This document shows positions 1 to 10,862 of a stretch of 64,000 nucleotides of DNA, in pieces. The position numbers were made by a program, and so were the translations under genes. The stretch lies in NCBI GenBank assembly GCA_016647705.1, contig CM028330.1:34237534-34301533 (forward strand), written 5' to 3'. A model generated the notes under the pieces. That model made no database searches, was not told the DNA's origin, and saw only the letters and a program-made list of their open reading frames with translations. Every line of letters starts with the position of its first letter. Within the stretch, counting starts at the first letter, position 1. Origin of the DNA: Eucommia ulmoides. Taxonomy: Eukaryota; Streptophyta; Magnoliopsida; Garryales; Eucommiaceae.

Positions 1-460
1 CACCAAATTGATAATTTCTAAGGAAAAAAGGGCTGATTGATAAAGTTAGAAAATGGTTGACTGGCCAACCATACTTGAATGTCTAGACTACTTTTGTGGA
101 TGGATCATATAATGACAATGGCTTTGGGAGTGGGTTAGTGATCTAGACACCCGAGGAAGACATACTAGAGCGTTCCCGTGGGATCATATTCAAAGCCACT
201 AACAATAAAAATGAATAAAGAGCCTCAGTTTCATCTCTATGCTTCCTTGGAGATCTTGGGATTATCGGGGTGGAGGTTAATTGTAACTCTTTGGTTTCCA
301 ACCAGATCAATGGTGAGTACCTGGCAAAGAAACGAAGATGATTGCTTACTTAAGCATAGAAAATAAATAAAATTTGACATTTGCCAAGTTTAATATCAAG
401 CAACTCTTGAGAGAAGTGAACAAACATTCAAACTCATTTCTAAACTTGGCCATGACCTTT
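1..460 (+). pseudogene. Ty3/gypsy pol remnant, RNase H part
   Basis: Decayed RNase H region of a gypsy polyprotein, read in shifting plus-strand frames. About 100-190 gives a stretch like the start of RNase H (DG, NDNG, a glycine-rich strand, then TPEE). Weak matches to the helix that usually reads NNKAEYEAL and to the VNQINGEYLAK segment follow. Near 385-450 comes KFNIKQLLREVNK, the element's version of the conserved QIPREEN-type segment. Stops and frameshifts are frequent, so it cannot be functional. The Tat-lineage assignment is an inference from segment order and style. The piece starts outside the window. Confidence 0.7.
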
Positions 461-1566
461 GAAACAAAGGGTCCGAGGACATTTTGTTTGAGTCCCTATA
501 CCAACCATGCACTGATACATCAATTCAACTACATGTACCGGATAACCAATTACTTGGAGGATGGAATTCTTCCTAACAAAAATAACGAAGCTCGAGGAAT
601 CCATTATAGGGTTGCTCGATATGTTCTAATTCGAGGTGTCCTATATAAACAGTTGTACTCAATACTAATGAGAAGTTGTCTATGAATTAATTAAGGAAGC
701 TATTTTATTCAGGAGATATAGGAAGGTATTTGCAGAAACACTCATTACCACGTTTTCTTGCAAAGAAGACCCTAAAGCAGGGTCATTTTTTGCTGACCAT
801 AAACTAATATTCCAAGGACATGGTAAAAAATATTATGAGTACGATGGTTAGGCCCAACTATTAACTTGCCATCTAGTTACCTAACCCCAATGGTAAGTCT
901 GCAACCTTTCTCTCAATGGGGGGATCGATATCTTGGGACTATTTCCCATGGTCATAGCTCAAAGTAAGTTCTTGATTGTGGCTATTGATTACTTCACCAA
1001 TTAGGTTAAAGGTAAAGCTATCACAACAATAGTCGATGCTAAGATCAAATACTTTGCATAGAGGCAAATCATTTGATGATTTTGTACGTTGAGCGTAATG
1101 ATTAGAAAGCACAAGACTTAGTTTGACTATATCATATTCAAGACTATTTGTCGAGACGTCGGGATCTGATACTATATATGTACTCCAATCCATCCTCAAG
1201 CTAATGGACAAATTTAATTCCCAATAGGATGATCCTACATAACTTGAAGAATCAATTGGATAAATCCAAGTAAAATGGGTCAAATATTTTCCTTTAGTCC
1301 TACGGGCGTATTACACAATTTCTAGGATCCCAACCAGAGAAAGACATTTCTCCATGACCTTCGGGATCGAAGCACTTATCCCCATATAAATTAGAATGAT
1401 AACTCTTACAATAATACTACATAATCCTGAGCATAATAACACTAAAATGAAATTTAACCTTCATTTATTGGGATAAAAATGAAGAAAATGCTCAGATCTA
1501 GTGAGCATCTTATAAAAAACAAATGGCTCAGTACTTCAACAAAAGGGTGAATTCTCAACCATCTAC
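461..1566 (+). pseudogene. Ty3/gypsy pol remnant, integrase part
   Basis: Continues the same polyprotein. Positions 540-660 encode a linker-like segment (ITNYLEDGILPNKNNEARG, then ARYVLIRGVLYKQ), which in Tat-type elements sits just before the integrase zinc finger. Positions 930-1010 give GIDILGLFP, then VAIDYFTN, around the first catalytic aspartate. Near 1190-1215 is IHPQANGQI, the stretch by the third catalytic residue. Positions 1500-1550 give AQYFNKRVN, typical of the integrase C-terminus. The second aspartate region is unreadable and many stops interrupt. The match ends abruptly near 1560, where a long LTR appears to begin. Confidence 0.7.
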
Positions 1567-2367
1567 AGACACCGCATTTTGTCCCGCTCATTTAAGTTTT
1601 GAAAGTATCAGGTTTTAAGTGAAAATTTAGATAAATTTTAAAGTGAGGTTTAAAGGGAACAAATTTTTACCTTAGATTACATTGGATACTATAAAAAGAC
1701 AAAAAACATACGAAAACATAAAATTGTCAATCCGATCGAATTTCGGTATAAATAAAAGTTTCAGGTCAATTTCGAAATTCCTAAAGTTAATGGGGGACTA
1801 GAATGACAATAGTGAAAGTTGATTCTCCATGAATAGCACTTTTAATATATTTAAATTAGTTTCTACCCTTTAATTTTAGGAAATTTCACCAATTACATTT
1901 ATGTCCCGATTTCACCAATTACATTTACTTCCCGTTTTGACCCCTGAAATTTTTATTTTCATCGGTTTTGTCTAATTGTTAACAAAAAATATTCTTTTAA
2001 ATTTTCTTGTTTGAAGTACTAATATCCTAAATCAAGAAAAAATCCTTGATTAGGCCAAAATGGTGCCCCAAACACTAAGACTACTAAAGACATACCCTCC
2101 TAAGCTTAAAAAAAAGCATAGGATTCTTCTATCGGTGTGCCCTTAACAATTTGGAATTAAATTAAAGCCTTTAATAAAGTATCTTATGGAAAGATCTCAT
2201 CCATAAGAATACCATCATTTTCTAAGAATGTCATGATGCATACACTAGCAAGAATTAGCATGCCATCATTAATGGCATTTAATGAAACATTAAATGTAGT
2301 ATTAAAGGATGCCTTAAATGGCATTAAATGAAGAGATGTTATGGAAGATTTGATACATAAACTATCT
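1567..2367 (+). repeat. Tat-type gypsy LTR, first segment
   Basis: Non-coding sequence that begins just where the integrase match stops. The left edge (ACACCGCATTTTGTCCC) resembles the start of long Tat-type LTRs, but a clear TG terminus is missing, so the boundary is tentative. Positions 2180-2350 carry many copies of a short CATTAAATG motif that reappears at 4290-4680, after the solo LTR inserted at 2368. That shared motif is the main evidence that the two flanks were once continuous. Confidence 0.45.
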
Positions 2368-4209
2368 TGTTGGTCCAAAAAGCTACCCAAGAGAGGAGGT
2401 GAATTGGTTAGTTACAAAATTTAAACAAATAAATTCTTTAAACACTTAATTATCAAATAATCATTTTTTCTAAATTAATTATTATCTTTGTTACACAACG
2501 AATAAGTGTTTAATACTAAGTGCACACCCAAACACAATATAAAGAATATAACCAATGCAGCACACCAAGATATATCTTGATTAACAACTTAGCCTTACCT
2601 AATCCAGTCTCCCCACACTCCACGGAGATTCACGACCTACTAAAACTCTGATTCTTTTATTAGGTAGGAACTAAACCCTTATAATGATTATTTTACAGGT
2701 ACAGAATCAACCGTTACAAATTTTACCCTTTTCTCAAGTCAATAATGAACCCTATTTTTTTACTAGGTTAAAGATTAACCTCATCACTCTTTCAAGTATC
2801 ATTTTCACTAGTAAGGATGAACCTTTACAATTCACTAACAAATAACAATTCAATTGCATGGAGAATCAAAACCTAATTCTTTTCAAGGGAAAAGAATAAC
2901 CTAACCTTTTTGCAGGACAAAAATCAAATCCTAATATTTTTCACAAAAGAAAGACTGAAACCTAGCTACTCTGACTAGACACCATCCTAAACGTGTTTAA
3001 TTTGCTCAAACTCACAAATACAAAAAATATGAATTCAAAACAAAAAAAAGTTTGGAAAGATCTCACTGATAAAACACCGATAAAACACCGAAGTTTGGAA
3101 AGATCTCAGCATAAATATCACTCTTATAAAAGTTCAAAACTGATGTTCTTGATGTATTTTCTCTCAATCCCACAGGTCTATTTTTATAGACAAATATCAA
3201 GCCCTCCAATGGCTACTTTTCAAAAGATATGCCTCTAAAAAATACTCTTAGACCCCATATAATAATATCTTCTATTCCAAGGTATTCCAGTTTAAAATAT
3301 CTTTTAAATCTCTTAAATAAGTTCATCAAATAATTCTCAATTTAAAATCATAAAAATAGAAAGTATTAATCTACTTAAATTAAGAGAATCACAAAATATT
3401 TGGACCCAATCAGTAGGGATAATAGAATAGATGCACCATATCTCAAGTAAGTTCAAATCCCCTAAATCTCTCCCTTGGAATCCTAAAAAATGGATAGTTT
3501 TTTACCAAAAGAGCAACTCACACGAAATCACAACCGACACTATCGGTTGACCGATCCAAAGAATTCAGTTGACTGGTTAATTCAGAGCCGAAACCCAGCC
3601 TAAACTCATAGGCCAATCGGTTAACCAAATTCCACCAATCAGTTGACTAATTGGTATAAGATGGTTCACTTTCGCCTCAAAAAACACAGTGACTCAAATA
3701 GTTGATCGATTTTTCTAATTAGTTAACTGACTACTTTAGGTTATCCACTTATTTCACCAATTCAACTACTGTTTCAAACAGTTAACCGATTAGATCAGTA
3801 GCACCTCATTTCTGCTCCAAAATACACTGTTTAATTCAGTTAACCAATTGCTTTTATCGGTTGACCGAATTGACCTAAAAATACAACTTTTTATACTCTA
3901 AACCATGTTTTTCAATTAGGTCAATTATCAATTTCATTTCACATAAGGAGCACATGTAAAATCATTAATTAAGACCTTAAACTCTATCATTTCAATATCA
4001 AACACACATAAAAATAACTCATTGAAAGTATCGTGTGTGATCCTAATTAGGGTTGCATTAAGAGTATATAGGTAGAGAGTTGTTTTCACCTAATTTTCTT
4101 TAAGGTCTTCAATACTCTTCATTTCTTCATCGCATTGATCTTTTCATCCTTTATGGTTTCTTTATGACGTCTTAATACGTAATTGTCCATCAAAACCTAG
4201 GATTCAACA
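2368..4209 (-). mobile_element. Solo LTR of a SIRE-like copia family (copy 1)
   Basis: Reads on the minus strand as the same LTR as 4889-10065: TGTTGAATCC start at 4209, TTGGTCCAACA end at 2368. The flanks are TATCT and CATCC, identical except for two C/T transitions, so a decayed 5-bp duplication is likely. There is no internal region, so it is a solo LTR of 1842 bp. It contains the family's GGTTGACCGA motif cluster (about 3535-3880), a TATA-like CTATAAAAATAGACCTG on the minus strand near 3170-3190, and the stem-loop repeats (about 2640-2960). It interrupts the Tat-type LTR. Confidence 0.8.
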
Positions 4210-4214
4210 CATCC

Positions 4215-4888
4215 CATGGTGATAAATATCATTATTCTATAGGTACTTACGTGCCTAAAATCTAGTCCAAAGCTAACCATATTAGCTTTAATCATTACTA
4301 AATATAGTATTAAATGGCAACAAATGATGCATTTAATGACAAAATTGAGTGGCATTTAAAATAAAATCTTTTGTCAAGATTTTCTAGCCAAAATCCCATC
4401 ATGAGACCTAGTTACCAAGAGTAACTAGTGCCTACAAAGCTAACCACACTAGTTCCCATCATGACAAACATTAAATGCCCATCAAATCAAGCATTAAGCA
4501 TACATTAGATAACATTAATGAGGGCATTAAATAGGGAATTTGTGACCAAGATTTTGCAAAAAAAAAAAATCTTCATTACAATATCTTCGTGATTGCCTAC
4601 ACAATCTAAGAAGATATTGATCATGTGCCTAAGGTTCTAGCCATTAATGGCCTTAAATGGCATTAAATGGCCATTGAAAACAAGTTGGCCATGCATGTGC
4701 ACTTCCCAATGCGCAGGCATGCTGTTGCCTATAAAAGGTAGTTTGTTTTCGTTTGGTAGCATCCTTGGCCAGACCCTTTCTCTCTCTAAGCTCGAATTTC
4801 TCTCTTGGATCCTTTGATTCCTTATGCTTTCTACCTCTCAAACACACTAAATCCTTTCAACAAAGCTCGTAAAATGTGTTCTTGACAC
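4215..4888 (+). repeat. Tat-type gypsy LTR, second segment with promoter
   Basis: Continuation of the LTR interrupted at 2368, with the same CATTAAATG-rich composition. It ends at the GACAC target site of the copia element at 4889 and resumes at 19748. It contains a strong TATA box and a CT-rich stretch typical of the start of transcription. Confidence 0.5.
4730..4738 (+). promoter_or_regulatory. TATA box of the Tat-type LTR
   Basis: TATAAAAGG followed about 45 bases later by a pyrimidine-rich run (CCCTTTCTCTCTCT), the usual layout of an LTR core promoter. The copia insertion at 4889 would now separate this promoter from the rest of its LTR. Confidence 0.6.
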
Positions 4889-5889
4889 TGTTGAATCTAA
4901 GGTTTTGATTAACAATTAAGTATTGATATTTTTTGTGGAACTATTGATTTTATTGAGTGTTTTAGATTTAAAGTTCCATGTTTTTTAGTAAGAGAAATAA
5001 TCATTGAAGAAAATATAAAGGGTACACAATCGACATAATAAAAATGTAAAGAGTTTTGAAGACGCTAAAGAAACAAGGTGAAAACAACTCGTTACCTATA
5101 TATTGTTAATGAAACTCGAATTAGGATCATGCACGATACTTAAAATGAGTTAATCCTATGTATGTCTGGATAAGAAGTGATAAGTTTAAAATACTAAAAT
5201 GAGATATTTTATGTGCTCCTTATGTGAAATTATTTTGATAAATAACCTAAGTGAAAAATGTGTTTTAAAGTATAAAATGTTATGTTTTTCGGTCAATTCG
5301 ATCAACCAGCAAAAGAAGTTGATCGATTTATCAAAACAGTGAGTTTTGGGAGTAGAAAAAAATCCTACTGATCTAATCAGTCAATTAAGAAAATCAATCG
5401 GTCAACCGGTTGAAACAGTAGTTGAAATGAGTAAATGAGTGAAGACTCTGATCGATTCGGTTAGCCAACAGATTCAGATCGACTAAACAAATAAAACAGT
5501 GGCTGAATTGAAGAAATTGGGAAAGCCACTAATCAGGCAGTTAACTGATAGGGTATAAGGCCAAAGACTATTTTAGTCATTGGCACTGGGCGGTCGACCA
5601 AGGGTTTCGGCCGTTCAACCAACTAGTTCAGTCAATATATTAATTAATTTAATCTCTTGGTAAAAAACTATCCGTTTTTTATGATTCCAAAAGAGATATT
5701 TAGGGGATTTGAGTGTAATTCAAATATGCATGACTTATTATGTGATCCCTATTGATTTAGTCCATATATTTTGATATTTTCTTAATTAAAGTGATTTAAT
5801 ACTTCATGTTCTTATGGATTTCAAGTTGGAAACGCTTTATGGACCTAAATGAGTATTTCAAAGAATATCTTTAAATGAAACATACTTAA

Positions 5890-8881
5890 TGTCACACCCC
5901 ACCCCGGACACCCTTCACTGTGGGGCCGGCGTGACGTCGACATGACATCACCTGAACGCTAAACCAACTCATATAACGATAATACACATACAATAATATA
6001 CAATCGTAAAAAATATACATATACAAATTTTCTACTATGAGGACTCACCCGTCCCCAAATATGTGAACAGCAAAATAAATACCATGAACCTCTTACAGGT
6101 TCACCCCAGACAGCTCATCTTAAAACCTACACCCGACACCATCGTAGGACTCTATCTAGCGCCAGTAGGAGATCGACTCCTATCTGCTTCACCTACGGGT
6201 GTACTGTCTTCTTAGTAAAAACATTTTATAATAATAATAATTCATAACTACAACATCTAAATGGATCAAGCGTAAGTATATAGACAACACGTAGCTAGTA
6301 AAATTCTCCATAATATAAGCAGTGAAAATAAAACCAATAAGTATAAGTTTCATTCAAATCCATCTAGTATAAAATGATACCAATCATCATAATAAATAAT
6401 AAATCACCCAATATAAGTAAAACACCACATCTCAAAACACCACTCCACCACAACACACACTGGCTAACCATAGTGATCGCTTAATCTCACGATCGGAAGT
6501 TGTAACGGTATCGTACCATCCGTTAAGATATGCCTTCCTAGCGGAACAAACTGCGCAGTATAATCCACACCCCATTATGGGAAAAAATATCTACATCCCT
6601 TACGGGAAGAAATCCACACCCTTTACGGGGAAAAATATAATCAACACCCCTTTCGGGGAGAACAACTATGACATCATCAAAATCATTAGTATAGTTAAAA
6701 ATTCACATCTCTTACGGGAATAAATACATTTTCACACCACATCGTCAAAAATCCACACCCCTTATGGGTAAAATATAAACCACACCCCTTTCGGGGAGAA
6801 TTTTCAAAATCATGATTTTTACTCTCATTTTTAAAAGTACCACCAATTTCAGTAAAACCCATTTTTCCACCTTTGTACCACCAATTTCAATAAAAACCAT
6901 TTCTTCCACCTTTATTTTTAGAAAACCAAACATTTTTAGAAAATCAGATATTTTTCACTCTCTTTTAAAACCACTAAATCCAACAAAACTCATTTTTCAA
7001 CTTTCTTTTTAAAAACCAACACAATACCCCGAAAATTCATTTTACCAATTCACCCAAATACCTGCTTGATCCATATAATTTATAAAATCGTACAATTTAA
7101 TTAAATCCATATTTCATCATATATATATAAATAATTTGGCAAGAAGACAGTACACTCACCTCGATATCCGTTTTGCAAAACTGACCTTGACCATACTCTA
7201 TCTGGACGTCAGCGCTTGCGAACCTAATAGTGACAGAGCCTAAATTAATATCTTATTTAGAATATCCTAATCATGCAATACAGACCCTATATTCCAAATC
7301 GTTACTATTTTATATACCACGTTATTAAAATTAATTAATCGCTACGAAATTATTATGATTTCAGAAATTGTAACGCTAAATAAAATTAATAATCGATTGA
7401 AATTTCACATTTTTCCGAATCGTTTGGCGGCCACGAAATGGGTTTTGGATTTTCCTAGGGTGGTTTCTGCAAATTCCCCATTTTTTTCTTTCTCTTCATT
7501 TATTTTCTTTCTTTTCTTTTTATCTGTTTTGGCTTCTGTTTCCTGTTACAGCCCCAGTCGACCACCCCCATTTTCTCTCTCTACTATCCATTCCGGCGAT
7601 CTCACCGTCGGCCACCCTACACCAACGTTCACTCACACACCACGCACACACGCTATCCGACCAAACGACACACCCATATGCACACGATCGCCCGACGATC
7701 GACGCACACAACTGACAACGACAACACACGTACATACACTGCTCTCTTTCTTTCTCTTTGTTTTCTGCTTCTGCTTCCTTTTAGCCAACCCACGATGGCA
7801 ACAATCACACCCATACCACCCAACCGAACGGATCACACACTCAAATCGAAACCTACCTTCTCTCTCTCTAACTTTTCGACCGGCCGAATTACCGACCCCA
7901 CCCACCGACGACCGAACACCTACCGTCAACCAAACATTACTGACCGAACCTACCATACTCATACATACACAACAACAAACACACATGACAAACATAGCGA
8001 CCCTCCGCCGAACGATCACCATTCATGCCAGCAATCCATACCTAAACATACCCACACACTTACACATGTTGTCGGGCATACAAACACAGACATACACACA
8101 GACACACCCTTACCAAACGACGACCAAACACCCATACCCACTTACTAACGGACGGTGATGAATGGCACCCACCGGCGGACCTCTTTTTTTTTTTTCTGTT
8201 TTCGTTTGGATTCCACCGACATACTCACACACTCATCCGATCACTTACACATTGACGAATTCCCACATACCCACGACAGCAGCAACACACACACCACCGG
8301 CCCGAATGGCGACACCCACTCCGGTGACGATCAGAATACACACCCTCACTCATGAGGTCACCGGCCGAACTCTCTCTCTCTAGATTTTCTGTCTTTGATT
8401 CCAGATTTTTCCTCCCCTTTAAAGAACTACGGGCATGAATATATATATTCATGTAATTAGTAGACCAGAATGCTCCCTCTTCAAGCCACGTCGTCCATTT
8501 CCCAAATCCTCTGCCCATCGGTTAATCTCACGGCAACAGTCAGCAAGAAAATATGGATTTCTATATGTTTCTAGAACCTATTTGCTTAATTACTCTTCCC
8601 TCCCCCCTAATTTCTAAAAATCATGTTTTGAGTTCAATTCACCATTTATAAGAGTCTAATATGGTAATTTCACCCTTAACATTTTGTAAATTGCAATCTC
8701 ACTCCCAAAAGTTTTAATTCAAAAGTTAAATGTAAATTTTTGGATGGACTATTTTCTAAATTTACAATTTGACCCCTAAACTTTTAATTTGAATTTTTAA
8801 TTGCCCCAATTTCACCTCGAATTTTTCCAATTGTTCTAAAATGCAACTAAAATGATGTACATGCGAAATCGGGGTCTTACA
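5890..8881 (-). mobile_element. 3-kb solo LTR, Tekay/Del-like (copy 1)
   Basis: Bounded by TGTCACACCCC and GGGGTCTTACA on the plus strand and flanked by a perfect CTTAA duplication (5885-5889, 8882-8886). Removing it and one CTTAA restores an alignment with the 3' LTR. The minus strand is the likely sense: it would start TGTAAGACCCC and end GGGGTGTGACA, as Tekay-type chromovirus LTRs do. A palindromic TATA-like TGAATATATATATTCATG (about 8433-8452) followed by a GA-rich run fits minus-strand transcription. Tandem CCCCTTACGGGG repeats lie at 6560-6810, and AC/CT-rich low-complexity DNA at 7480-8400. No gene is supported. Confidence 0.9.
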
Positions 8882-8942
8882 CTTAAATTGATAGAATATA
8901 TTATATAGGGTCTTAGAGTGTCAATTTATGACATACTTTTGA

Positions 8943-8995
8943 AAAACTAGCCATTGGAGGGCTAGTGTTAGGTTTATTTAATAAGACCTGCGGGA
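8943..8995 (+). promoter_or_regulatory. Likely core promoter of the copia LTR
   Basis: A small inverted repeat (CTAGCC...GGCTAG) is followed by TTTATTTAATAAGACCTGCGGGA. The same order recurs in other copies: a TATA-like run then AGACCTGCGGG at 18650-18672, and CTATAAAAATAGACCTG on the minus strand near 3180. Conservation across copies and its place between the U3 motif cluster and the R/U5 stem-loops support a TATA region. The start site is not known. Confidence 0.5.
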
Positions 8996-10067
8996 ATAAG
9001 ATTAAGCACATCAAGAACATCAGGTTTGAGCTATTATAAAGTGATATTATTGTTGAGATTTCTACGAGAAATTATATTCAAATTCTTAATCTAAAGCGCC
9101 TGCTATTTGGCGTCACCGGTTTGAGTTATAATTACGATATCTTTCTCATCTTTGATGTTTCCTGGTGAGATCCTTACAAATCTTGTTATTTGCTTTATGA
9201 GATATATTTATATTTATTACTTGGTGTAGGATTGTTTAGAAAATTGTTTTGAACTTAAAAATCTAAAAATCTTTTAAATGGTTTTTGATATATTATCTGA
9301 TTACGTGCTTACTTTGTGCTACCCACTTTGTTATTTAATCATATTTTATTTACCTCACATTATATCAATCACGTAGTAATTATTCAAGCGATTAATTGAG
9401 TATATTGAGGTGATAGAATATATTTGTGGGTGGAAATTTGCATTTTTTGTATTTATGAATTTTTGCGAATTAGACACATTTGGGACGGTGTCTAGTCAGG
9501 GTAGTTAGCTTTCGATTTTTTTTCTTGTGAAAAACATTTGGATTTGATTTTTGTCCTATAAAAATCTTAAGTTATTCTTTTTCCTTGAAAAGAACTAGGT
9601 TTTGATTCAACTTGTAATTAAATTACAGAGTGAATTGTAAAGGTTCATCCTAAACCTATGAAAAGGATGAGTGAGAAAGTGTTAGGTTTATTTTTAGCCT
9701 GTGAAAATAATCAGGATATTCTAAAGGTTGATTATGAGTCTGTGAAAAGAATCAAGAATTGAAAGGGTTTGGTTCCTACCTGGTAAAAAAATCAAGGGGT
9801 TTAGTGGATTGCGAATCTCCGTGGAACTTGGGGGACTGGACGAAGGTTAGAGTAGCTTGTCAAATCAGGATAAATTCTTGTGTGATGCATTGTTTATTTT
9901 CATATATTGTGTTTGAGTGTGCATTTAGTATTCAACACATTTTCGCTGCGTAATAAAATAATAATTGTTTCAGGGAAACTGATTATTTGTGTTTAAAGGA
10001 CTTAATTGTTTAAATTTAGTAAATACCCAATTCAACCCCCTTTTGGGTAGCTCTTTGGGCCAAAAAG

Positions 10068-10079
10068 TAGTACCAAAGC
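10068..10079 (+). other. Primer-binding site, tRNA-Met type
   Basis: TAGTACCAAAGC lies two bases after the 5' LTR and matches the usual plant initiator-Met PBS (TGGTATCAGAGC) with three changes. It fixes the LTR end and the plus orientation. Confidence 0.75.
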
Positions 10080-10862
10080 TGGAACAGCTAACTCTCTCGG
10101 ATAAACAGAAATTATCTTTCAATTCTCAAGCTATTAACATTTTGTTTTGTTCTTTAGATCTAAATGAATACACTAGGGTTTCTGGTTATGGATTGGCAAA
10201 AGAAATTTGGAACACAATGCAAATCACACATGATGGGATAAATAAGGTGAAACAATTCAAGATCAATGCCTTAGTTCATTAATTTAATCTATTCAGAATG
10301 GGTGAAGCAGAATCAATTCTGAAAATTTACACGAGATTCAATAATATTTGTAACAACCTTAATCAACTCGAAAAGCCTTATTCTATGGAGGACAAAGTAC
10401 AAAAAAAATTGAGATGATTGACGAAAGTCTAGGGGCCAAAAGTGACTGCAATAGAGGAAGTTAAAGATCTCACAGTTTACACCACTGATGAGCTTATTAC
10501 CAACCTAATGACCCATGGGACGTCTATATAAGGATATGAGGATGAAACAAAAAATATCAAAAAGAAATCCTTGGCATTTAAAGTTCAAAAGAATGAGGAA
10601 GAAGATGATAGTAATGACATCAGTCTTAACGGCGAGCATGAAAAAGATGTGGCGCTTCTCACGAAAAATTTCAAAAAGATGACTTGAAGAACGTTTCGTG
10701 GAAAGAAAAATTTCTATATGAATAATATTGAATGCTTAACTATCACAAGGACGGGCACTTCCAATCCGACTATCCCAAACTGAAGAAGGAAAAAGATAAA
10801 AAGAGAAAGAAAAAGAAAAAGGTGAAGAAGAGTAAGAAAAAATCAATGAAATCCACCTAGAA
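10080..10862 (+). pseudogene. copia gag, N-terminal part
   Basis: Capsid-like gag of the copia element. Readable pieces include LTLSDKQKLSFNSQAINI and AKEIWNTMQITHDG (10100-10240), typical of the copia gag domain. About 10730-10790 encodes a zinc-knuckle-like remnant (NYHKDGHFQSDYPK) with some cysteines lost. A very lysine-rich tail follows (10790-10850). Several stops and frame changes interrupt it. It is cut inside the coding sequence by the solo LTR at 10863; the same frame resumes at 13880. Confidence 0.8.

Larger units (their letters stand above)
4889..10065 (+). repeat. 5' LTR of the copia element, interrupted
   Basis: Starts TGTTGAATCT at 4889 and ends TTGGGCCAAAA at 10065; other copies end in CCAACA. 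It is split by the solo LTR at 5890-8881, leaving about 2.18 kb of its own sequence. U3 holds a cluster of GGTCAACCGA-like motifs (5290-5640). The core promoter is near 8971-8995. The R/U5 part (9480-9850) holds a row of short stem-loops. Confidence 0.9.

Noticed and set aside
939..1283. Minus-strand frame of 114 residues
   Set aside because: It is antisense to the recognisable integrase remnant on the plus strand.
3440..3470. tRNA-like GTTCAAATCCC word
   Set aside because: There is no cloverleaf around it, and it lies in a copia LTR.
7355..8355. Long open frames on both strands (up to 267 residues) rich in Thr, His and Pro, in the solo LTR at 5890-8881
   Set aside because: They come from AC/CT-biased low-complexity DNA. 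Open frames overlap in several frames and on both strands. The related LTR (12468-13170) has similar but non-homologous frames.
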